From Halotia branconii CENA392 (GTDB lineage Bacteria; Cyanobacteriota; Cyanobacteriia; Cyanobacteriales; Nostocaceae), in the NCBI RefSeq assembly GCF_029953635.1, contig NZ_CP124543.1:5063455-5127454 (forward strand): a stretch of 64,000 nucleotides of DNA, written 5' to 3'. The position numbers and the translations under genes were made by a program. A model generated the notes under the pieces. The model had not been told where the DNA came from, did no database searches, and saw only the letters and a program-made list of their open reading frames with translations. Below, piece after piece: positions 33,289-39,532 of this stretch. The stretch's first letter is position 1, and each line of letters begins with the position of its first letter.

Positions 33289-33864
33289 TTATTTATATTT
33301 CGCTAATGACTGTTCCACCCGCAAAAATCGAGCAACTGTGGCTAAAAATTTGATCATCAACTTTTGTAAAAATACTGGTGGCCCAACAACAATGGTGTCT
33401 GCTTTTTCGATTAGTAAAGCAAATTGCAAAAGATTAGTTGGGGTTCCTTCATGATTGACTCTGCCATCGATCGCTAATCCATAAAGCGATCGCAAAAAAT
33501 GCTCAAAATCACCCGCAGGTCGAACTACTGAAATAAAAGTCACCCAATCGTGAGATGCATTGCGAAAGCTATGTTGCAATCCAGGCGGCACTTGTAGGAT
33601 TTCTCCAGGTCGCAGAACTTTGATGTTTCCTGAGTGTCCAAATTGCATTTCTAGAGAACCACTTAAAACCTCAAAGGTCTCTGTGATGGTATCGTGATAA
33701 TGGAGAGGACTGCCTTGTGACCCTGGTGGTAGCTCAAACTGAAATTTTACATACTCATCAGTTGAGCATAAAATTGTCATGCGATCGCCTGTGACTGGAT
33801 TCTCAATTTGCTCTGGAGTCAAGGATGCATGAGTTAAATTTGAGTGTAGTTGTACGGATGTCAT
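33289..33864 (-). CDS. Cupin domain protein
   Basis: 191 aa when started at the ATG at 33864, which leaves a normal N-terminus. The beta-barrel carries the cupin-2 motifs: GSPLHYHDTITETFEVLSGS with H-x-H and E metal ligands, and PGEILQVPPGLQHSFRN with the third histidine. A C-terminal helix region (VVGPPVFLQKLMIKFLATVARFL) follows. It probably binds a metal and a small ligand, but the reaction is unknown. It starts 127 bases from the divergent AraC-type regulator and is followed by the DUF4386 gene, so the three look like a small regulated set, perhaps for a small hydrophobic compound. Confidence 0.8.
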   Translation of the reverse strand: MTSVQLHSNLTHASLTPEQIENPVTGDRMTILCSTDEYVKFQFELPPGSQGSPLHYHDTITETFEVLSGSLEMQFGHSGNIKVLRPGEILQVPPGLQHSFRNASHDWVTFISVVRPAGDFEHFLRSLYGLAIDGRVNHEGTPTNLLQFALLIEKADTIVVGPPVFLQKLMIKFLATVARFLRVEQSLAKYK

Positions 33865-33991
33865 GGTCAGTAAATTCCTTTCGTGTGTTGCGCTTAACTT
33901 CAAGATATGCTGTTTACAACATCTGCAATTGACATCCTGCGCCAAAGAATTGACTGAACACGCCGATTTAGAAAATTACGCCTGAAACCCT

Positions 33992-35008
33992 ATGAAAGAG
34001 GCAACTTTCTCTGTGTCTATTGTCAGAGATATAGTTCAATATGCAGCCACCTACAAAGTTGATGCTGAGAGTTTGTGTAAAGCGGCGGGAATTGAACTAG
34101 AACTCATAGAAATGCCCGACCAACAAATTACCGGAGAATTTCTCAGAAATTTATGGCGTGAGGCGGTGAGGTTAACAGGTGATGAAAACTTTGGACTGCA
34201 CTTAGGAGAAGCTTTTAATGTTGCTGCGATCGGTATTGTCGGCTATGTCCTATTAAATTGCAACACCTTTAACCAAGTTCTCGAAAAACTTTCTCGCTAC
34301 ACTCATTTATTTAGCCAAGGTGTTTATATTAATTTCTCAGTATGTAAAGGACAAGTATTATGTGATTGTGAAATTGTAGACCACTTAAAAAACTATTTAC
34401 TAGAAGAACCCAGACATCCAATTGAAAGTACCTTTGCCGCCTTAATCACAGCCACCAAAATGTTAACAGGTCAGCAACTTTATCCCCATGCAGTTTGGTT
34501 TCAACATTCCCGCCCTCAAAATATTTCTGAACATGAGCGCATATTTCGTACAAACATACACTTTAAAGCATTAACTAATCGCCTGATTTTAGATGCTGAT
34601 TGCTTGAATTGGTCAATTTTATCAGCCAATCCCAGCCTATTGTCTCTATTTGAACAACATGCAACAGCAATGTTAAATGAAATGAGCCAAGAGAATACTC
34701 ATAGTAAACTTGTAGTGCAAGCGATTTCTCGCCACTTAAAAGGAGAAGTCCCTTCACTGAAAACTATTGCTCATAGTTTGGCTATTAGTGTCCGTAATTT
34801 ACAGCGCGAATTGCAAACAGAAGGCACTTCCTATCAACAACTATTGGATGCAACACGCAAAGAATTAGCACTACGATACCTCAAAACTACAGATACACCC
34901 ATACATGATGTCGCTTTTTTGCTAGGCTTTTCTGAACCGAGTGCGTTTCACCGTGCCTTTAAACGTTGGACAGGAAAAACCCCACGAGCATATCAAGCAA
35001 TTCATTGA
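33992..35008 (+). CDS. AraC family transcriptional regulator
   Basis: 338 aa. The N-terminal 190 residues match the arabinose-binding-like sensor domain found in OruR-type regulators (VRDIVQYAATYKVDAESLCK, MPDQQITGEFLRNLWREAV, FGLHLGEAF). The C-terminal 100 residues are the double helix-turn-helix: PSLKTIAHSLAISVRNLQREL and PIHDVAFLLGFSEPSAFHRAF, ending KRWTGKTPRAYQ. The gene is divergent from the cupin-DUF4386 unit across 127 bases, the usual arrangement for a local activator. The inducer cannot be deduced. No duplicated operator was recognised by eye in the intergenic space. Confidence 0.9.
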   Translation: MKEATFSVSIVRDIVQYAATYKVDAESLCKAAGIELELIEMPDQQITGEFLRNLWREAVRLTGDENFGLHLGEAFNVAAIGIVGYVLLNCNTFNQVLEKLSRYTHLFSQGVYINFSVCKGQVLCDCEIVDHLKNYLLEEPRHPIESTFAALITATKMLTGQQLYPHAVWFQHSRPQNISEHERIFRTNIHFKALTNRLILDADCLNWSILSANPSLLSLFEQHATAMLNEMSQENTHSKLVVQAISRHLKGEVPSLKTIAHSLAISVRNLQRELQTEGTSYQQLLDATRKELALRYLKTTDTPIHDVAFLLGFSEPSAFHRAFKRWTGKTPRAYQAIH

Positions 35009-35034
35009 CCAAAGAGGCAGAGGGGAAGGGGGAG

Positions 35035-35196
35035 TAATACCGTTTCACTTTAAAGTTGATACTTTTGGGCAAGCAGGGGGAGCAGAGGTAGCAGCACTTC
35101 GGCTACGCGGCAGTTGAGCGTAGTCGAAACTCAGTGACCGGAGGCAGGGGGAGTAAGAAAAATAATTTGTATCAATAATTTCGTGAAATGGTATAA
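35035..35196. mobile_element. 162-bp MITE-like element after the AraC gene
   Basis: Ends TAATACCGTTTCAC and GTGAAATGGTATAA are inverted repeats with two mismatches, followed inward by TTGATAC / GTATCAA. The core contains CACTTCGGCTACGC and GGGGAGCAG tracts. A lone right-end relative (CCATTTCACGAAATT...TGATACAA) occurs at 60781-60808. The rest of 35009-35329 is repeat-like and has no gene. Confidence 0.7.
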
Positions 35197-35329
35197 GCCC
35201 TTCCTTTCTATAGAGCAAAGCGGAGCATGGGTACGTTTGCGAAGCGCTTCTTAGAAAAGCCCTGCTCCCCTGCTTCTTTTGACGTTACATTAGGCTACCC
35301 AAAACCTTTTAGTATTGATTTTGTAGCAG

Positions 35330-35680
35330 TTACCAATTTTGTTTTAATAAAGATTCAAATTCAGCTTGTAAAGCCGTGATATCTGCTACCCTGGCAACGA
35401 GTAAATTATCCTTGCCTGCATCACTTAAACGTTCTTTCCAATAACGAATACTCTCTGAGTTATTTAACCAAAACTGAACTACTGTATCTACAACTTGATC
35501 TAAATTCCAATCCCATTTAGCTGGTACTGGTTCTACAGATTTTATCAATGCATCTAAAGTGCATTGACGTGTTCCTAAATATTCCACTCCTTGATGTTGT
35601 ATTTTTTTCAAGCTCTGCTGTTGGGTATTAAAGAATTGCCAAACTGGAGACACTCCTACAATGTCGAAAGTGTATTTCAT
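35330..35680 (-). CDS. Hypothetical protein
   Basis: 116 aa, mostly helical with a WKERL and an AEFESLLKQNW end. Segments IVGVSPVWQFFNTQQ, GVEYLGTRQCTLDALIKSVE and VVDTVVQFWLNNSESIRYW are distinctive and I believe are shared among cyanobacterial proteins of about this length, but no function is known to me. There is no signal peptide. The start is a clean ATG at 35680. It diverges from the region with the CIRCE element and the EamA gene. Confidence 0.6.
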   Translation of the reverse strand: MKYTFDIVGVSPVWQFFNTQQQSLKKIQHQGVEYLGTRQCTLDALIKSVEPVPAKWDWNLDQVVDTVVQFWLNNSESIRYWKERLSDAGKDNLLVARVADITALQAEFESLLKQNW

Positions 35681-35819
35681 CTCATTCCTCCCAGCAATTA
35701 GTCAGATATATAGAAGATTTAATTTTTTAGAAACATTTTATATCTAATAAAATACCAAAAATTGAGCTAAAAAAGTACGACTTTTGCCTATGTCAAAAGA
35801 ATTAAATTTTATTCGAGAG

Positions 35820-35846
35820 TTAGCACTTGTAAGGAGAGAGTGCTAA
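35820..35846. promoter_or_regulatory. CIRCE element (HrcA operator) without a chaperonin gene
   Basis: TTAGCACTT-N9-GAGTGCTAA; the consensus is TTAGCACTC-N9-GAGTGCTAA, so only one base differs and the 9-base spacer is exact. Upstream, TTGCCT (about 35783) and TTTTAT (about 35808) could form a promoter. CIRCE normally controls groESL or groEL in cyanobacteria, but the next gene here is an EamA-type transporter. Confidence 0.8.
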
Positions 35847-35959
35847 TGCTTAATACAATGATTTTAATGTAGTATTAAATAGTTTCAGGCAATTATTCAG
35901 GGATACATCTTATTTTTAATAATTGTTTAGTCTTCTCGGTAGCTTCTGGGCAAGGTGAG

Positions 35960-36841
35960 GTGGCGGCTTTATCGGCTGCTTGTTTGTGGGCGATCGCTTC
36001 GGTAGTATATGGACTTCTAGGACAACGTATTCCACCTTTACAACTAAATTTAATTAAAGGGGTGATTGCGATCGCCCTGCTTGTTCTGACTATTGTAATT
36101 ACTAGTGAATCCTTGCCAAACCTCACTTTTGCACCGATATGTCTTTTATTTCTCAGTGGTGCTGTAGGCATTGGTTTGGGTGATACAGCTTTTTTAGCTG
36201 CCATAAATTATTTGGGTGCGCGTCGTGTCTTACTTATAGGAACTCTTTCACCTCCCATAACCGCGATCGCAGCGATGATTTTTCTGCAAGAACAACTCAA
36301 TTTCGAGGCTTGGTGCGGCATTTTGCTGACGATTTTGGGGGTTGCTTGGGTAGTAACAGAACGAGTTCCCGGCACAAGCGATGACTCTGTAACGCACATT
36401 TGGCAAGGAATTGGCTTTGGTTTATTAGCAGCAATCACCAATGCTACTGGGGCAGTTCTCTCTCGCGCCGCATTTGCGACAATTAGTATTTCACCTTTAT
36501 GGGCTGCCTTGTTGCGCTTAAGTGCAGGTGTGTTAGTGATTTTGGTTTGTATATTGTTCTCTGAGGATCGCAAAGCGAAAGCATTTTATCCTTATTGGCA
36601 ATCGTGGCGAGTGATTTTAACGAGTTTCTTTGCTGCTGCTTGTGGAACTTATTTAGGAATTTGGCTGCAACAAACAGCAATTAAACTTACAGCGGCGGGA
36701 ATTGCGATCACATTAATGCAAACTAGTCCGTTGTTTGTCATTCCCATTGCTATCTGTATGGGTGAAAAAGTTAGTTGGAGAGCGATCGCTGGTGTGATCA
36801 TTGCGATCGCTGGAATTGGATTATTATTTCACCTAAAGTAA
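35960..36841 (+). CDS. EamA/DMT-family transporter, start uncertain
   Basis: 293 aa from the GTG at 35960, with ten hydrophobic helices in two related halves, the layout of EamA (drug/metabolite) transporters; examples are AACLWAIASVVYGLLGQ at the start of half one and GFGLLAAITNATGAVLSRAAF at the start of half two. Substrate unknown. The upstream frame remains open to 35879 without any ATG, GTG or TTG, and its last codons (SGQGEVAALSAACLW) read like genuine transporter sequence, so the real start may have been lost or a weak codon is used. A CIRCE element lies 114 bases upstream of the GTG. If expressed, it might be heat-regulated. Confidence 0.7.
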   Translation: MAALSAACLWAIASVVYGLLGQRIPPLQLNLIKGVIAIALLVLTIVITSESLPNLTFAPICLLFLSGAVGIGLGDTAFLAAINYLGARRVLLIGTLSPPITAIAAMIFLQEQLNFEAWCGILLTILGVAWVVTERVPGTSDDSVTHIWQGIGFGLLAAITNATGAVLSRAAFATISISPLWAALLRLSAGVLVILVCILFSEDRKAKAFYPYWQSWRVILTSFFAAACGTYLGIWLQQTAIKLTAAGIAITLMQTSPLFVIPIAICMGEKVSWRAIAGVIIAIAGIGLLFHLK

Positions 36842-36854
36842 AGCTAATTCAAAC

Positions 36855-36976
36855 CAGTAATATCGTGTTCGAGTAAAGACTTATCATCAAGACCGTAGGG
36901 GGCAGCACTTCGGCTACGCTCAGTGACCGGGGCGGGGGCAGGGGGCTGGGAGAGAAAGAGTTTTCAGGTTTTTGCA
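36855..36976. repeat. Left arm of a long inverted repeat around a lipoprotein gene
   Basis: Begins CAGTAATATCGTGTTCG, then AAAGACTTATCATCAAGACCG, a CAGCACTTCGGCTACGC tract and GTTTTCAGGTTTTTGCA. It is the reverse complement, with few differences, of most of the element at 37533-37695. No complementary right terminus is present here, so this copy is partial. Confidence 0.75.
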
Positions 36977-36989
36977 AAGTAGGTTATTA

Positions 36990-37496
36990 CTATTTGCCTA
37001 CAGGTTCAGCTTTTTCAACTGAGTTATCATTCACGCCCAAAGTCAATTGCAAAGCCTGCTGTGTCGGATAAGCTTTCACTACTTGTCGATAAACATCATA
37101 ATTAGTCGGTAGCGTCTTCTTTGCATTACCCACTCCATAGCTTATTTGGTACTTGACATCTTTTAACAATTCAGGTTTACCTGCCTCTTCTTGAGGTTTT
37201 TTGCGTTGTTCAACTTCATCAATACTTGGTCGTGGCGGTAAAGTAGGCCACCATAGCCCTTGGTCATCTGGACCAATAACTTTTCCTGGTGGTTTTATTC
37301 CATTTTGATTTAACACTGAAGTCTTAGCAAAGGTTTCAATGCGAGGTTGTGGGTCACTAGTTAAGTTATTGGCATACTTAACTTGCCAAGTGTAACTGGT
37401 GAGCGCTGTAGCTTCATACTGTTCAGTAGTAGCTGTGCTGCAACTAGTAAGTGTAAGTGCTGTTAGTGCAGTCATTAAAGAGGGTAAAAATTTCAA
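36990..37496 (-). CDS. Putative lipoprotein
   Basis: 168 aa. The N-terminus MKFLPSLMTALTALTLTSCS is a lipoprotein signal with lipobox L-T-S-C (Cys19). The mature part has no known domain; notable segments are SYTWQVKYANNLTSDPQPR, GLWWPTLPPRPSIDEVEQRK and YQISYGVGNAKKTLPTNYDVYRQV. Similar small lipoproteins with a WWPTLPPRPS motif appear in cyanobacteria. It is the only gene between two inverted copies of a repeat (36855-36976 and 37533-37695), which raises the possibility of local inversion, but its base composition is ordinary. Confidence 0.7.
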   Translation of the reverse strand: MKFLPSLMTALTALTLTSCSTATTEQYEATALTSYTWQVKYANNLTSDPQPRIETFAKTSVLNQNGIKPPGKVIGPDDQGLWWPTLPPRPSIDEVEQRKKPQEEAGKPELLKDVKYQISYGVGNAKKTLPTNYDVYRQVVKAYPTQQALQLTLGVNDNSVEKAEPVGK

Positions 37497-37532
37497 CTTT
37501 TGTCTGATCCCTAAGTTACAGCAGTTTACAAG

Positions 37533-37695
37533 TCATATCATGTCCGGCTTATTAGTTATGAATCCCGCATCTGTGCAAAAACCTGAAAACTCTTTCTCCC
37601 CCTGCTCCCTGCCCCCGCCCCGGTCACTGAGCGTAGCCGAAGTGCTGCCCCCTGCGGTCTTAATGATAAGTCTTTACCCGAACACGATATCAGTG
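37533..37695. mobile_element. 163-bp MITE-like element with ATATCATGTCCG-type ends
   Basis: Left CATATCATGTCCGG, right CCCGAACACGATATCAGTG: imperfect inverted repeats. The inner part has a GAATCCCGCATCTGTGCAAA stretch and a GTCACTGAGCGTAGCCGAAG tract. Relatives: 36855-36976 (partial, inverted), 56881-56951 (partial) and, at the termini, 9653-9776. Confidence 0.7.
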
Positions 37696-37828
37696 AGGTA
37701 CAAACATTAGGACTTAAAAGTTAGATATCGAGAGTTTCTAACTTCTGCCGACGCTCGCGGACTCGCTACCGCTGGGCTATCCTGTCTCAAAACCCATAAC
37801 TTTGAACTTCTACAATCGCTCTTACATT

Positions 37829-39345
37829 CTGGAGTTTGGACTAAAAAGCTAGAGAAAAGCAGTCAGCAGTAACACTGACTGCCGTAAAGTCAATGAAAGT
37901 AATCAATAAATCATTGACGTGATGATCCTGACACAACTAGAAAAATTCCGCCAAGGTATCTACGATAGTTTGGGGAAGGCCAAAGATGCAGTATTTGAAT
38001 TGATGGATGCAGTATTGACAAGTCCGAGTATCCCATCATTTGTAAGCTTGTCACAAAGCCCAGTATTTCGACGGCAATGGTCGAGCATTTATGCAGCACT
38101 ACATGATAGTCGTCCACCGAAAATGTTGCTGATGAAGCTACTGGTACAGGAGGTAGAGACGGATGAACAGCCATTTCTAGCAGGAGATCATAGCTTTTGG
38201 GCAAGACCAGAAGCGAAGACACTAAAAGAAAGAACTTTTCATGGGGATAGAGGGGGGAGCATAGGCATCGGACAAAGTTACAGTACGTTAGCGTGGATAC
38301 CAGAGGCGGATGGGAGTTGGGCATTACCGTTGAAACATGAACGGATAACCACCTTTGAAACGCCAACGAGTAAAGCCGCATTCCAACTAAAACTTGTCAC
38401 CCGTGAGTTAGGCACTAGACCACTTGCAGCTTATGACCGAGGCTACGGCAACGCCAAATTTGTCCAAGCCACGGAGGAGATTAACGCAGACCTATTGTTG
38501 CGTTTAGCATCTAACCGATGTGTATGGGGTACACCCGGTACTTATAAAGGACGAGGCGCACCATGTAAACATGGTCACAAGTTTAAGCTCAATGACCCCC
38601 AAACTTGGCCAGAGGCAACTGAAACTCTGGAAGTTGAAGACCCGAAAGTTGGTCGAGTGAAAGTAATGCGTTGGAGTGGATTTCATTTCCTTCAGTCCCC
38701 AAACCGGGCAATGGAAATCATTCGCGTCGAGGTACTCCAACCAGTAGGACGTAATCGGAAGTTTCAACCTTTATGGCTAGCTTGGTTGGGTCAGACAATG
38801 CCTCCATTAGAGAATCTCTGGCAAAAATACCTATGCCGCTTTGCTTTAGAGCATTGGTATCGATTTGCCAAGCAGAGGTTATATTGGACACAGCCTCAAT
38901 TGAGTTCTACTCGGGCCGCAGAGCGATGGAGTGACTTGATGCCCCTGCTAACTTGGCAACTCTGGTTCGCAAGAGTTGCCTGTATTGATTCCCCCTTGCC
39001 CTGGCAATCGACTCAGGATAAACTGTCTCCAGGACGTGTAGCACAAGCCTTTCCTCTAATTTTAGCCACTATTGGCACTCCTGCTCAACCCCCGAAAACT
39101 CAAGGGTTATCACCTGGGCGTGCCCAAGGGCATCAGCCACCTCAACGTCCCCGTTATCTCACTGTCAAAAAACACGCATCTAAAAAACCTAAAACCGAAG
39201 AATCACTTAAGAACGCTAATCTAACTGCTGCTTAGTTTCTGCTTCTTTTTTAACGATTCCACTTAACTCAGCCTCTAACAAAGCTGGGTAACTTTCTTTT
39301 GCCTTCTCTTCATTCCTGCTAAATGCAGATTAGTCCAAACTCAAG
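37829..39345 (+). mobile_element. Complete insertion sequence, 1517 bp, with 6-bp target duplication
   Basis: Ends are CTGGAGTTTGGACTAA (37829-37844) and TTAGTCCAAACTCAAG (39330-39345): 16-bp inverted repeats with one mismatch. TACATT flanks both sides (37823-37828 and 39346-39351) as a target duplication. It carries one transposase gene on the plus strand. IS family could not be assigned by eye. It lies upstream of the CAU-anticodon tRNA in intergenic DNA. Confidence 0.9.
37922..39235 (+). CDS. IS transposase (DDE-type, family unassigned)
   Basis: 437 aa from the ATG at 37922 (a GTG one codon earlier is also possible). An N-terminal helical part (ILTQLEKFRQGIYDSLGKAK, FVSLSQSPVFRRQWSSIYAAL) precedes the presumed catalytic core: LAGDHSFWARPEAKTLKERT and AAYDRGYGNAKFVQAT supply candidate aspartates, and LCRFALEHWYRFAKQRLYW the candidate glutamate, in the pattern of IS4/IS701-like transposases with a long beta-strand insertion. 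The C-terminus is proline- and lysine-rich (GRAQGHQPPQRPRYLTVKKH). It is intact and framed by clean ends, so the element may be active. Confidence 0.88.
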   Translation: MILTQLEKFRQGIYDSLGKAKDAVFELMDAVLTSPSIPSFVSLSQSPVFRRQWSSIYAALHDSRPPKMLLMKLLVQEVETDEQPFLAGDHSFWARPEAKTLKERTFHGDRGGSIGIGQSYSTLAWIPEADGSWALPLKHERITTFETPTSKAAFQLKLVTRELGTRPLAAYDRGYGNAKFVQATEEINADLLLRLASNRCVWGTPGTYKGRGAPCKHGHKFKLNDPQTWPEATETLEVEDPKVGRVKVMRWSGFHFLQSPNRAMEIIRVEVLQPVGRNRKFQPLWLAWLGQTMPPLENLWQKYLCRFALEHWYRFAKQRLYWTQPQLSSTRAAERWSDLMPLLTWQLWFARVACIDSPLPWQSTQDKLSPGRVAQAFPLILATIGTPAQPPKTQGLSPGRAQGHQPPQRPRYLTVKKHASKKPKTEESLKNANLTAA

Positions 39346-39433
39346 TACATTGGCGATCGCTTCTTTTATATTTTACCCAAATACTAGTCATAGCAAAATT
39401 TGTATGCTATCCTAACAAAGGATTTAAAAATTT

Positions 39434-39507
39434 GGCTCAGTAGCTCAGTTGGTTAGAGCACGGGACTCATAAGCCTGGGGTCGTTGGTTCAAATCCGACC
39501 TGAGCCA
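39434..39507 (+). tRNA. tRNA with CAU anticodon (tRNA-Met, elongator type; tRNA-Ile2 possible)
   Basis: Folds as a 74-nt cloverleaf: acceptor GGCTCAG pairs CTGAGCC, D-arm GCTC-AGTTGGTTA-GAGC, anticodon loop CTCATAA (anticodon CAT), T-arm GTTGG-TTCAAAT-CCGAC, discriminator A. CCA is not encoded. The anticodon stem is CGGGA/GCCTG with one G-U pair and an A-G opposition next to the loop. It does not start with the unpaired C of initiator tRNA. A lysidine-modified Ile tRNA would have the same anticodon and cannot be excluded. Confidence 0.9.
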
Positions 39508-39532
39508 TTTTGAAAAACTAAAGTTCATTTTT

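Noticed and set aside
36855..37695. Composite transposon carrying the lipoprotein gene
   Set aside because: The inverted arms contain no transposase and one arm lacks its outer terminus; two separate MITE copies are simpler.
37911..38381. Antisense frame over the transposase gene
   Set aside because: Opposite strand of a clear transposase; codon pattern supports the plus strand.
39434..39507. Initiator tRNA-Met
   Set aside because: Acceptor stem starts with a paired G and lacks the C1-A72 type mismatch and the three G-C pairs of initiator anticodon stems.
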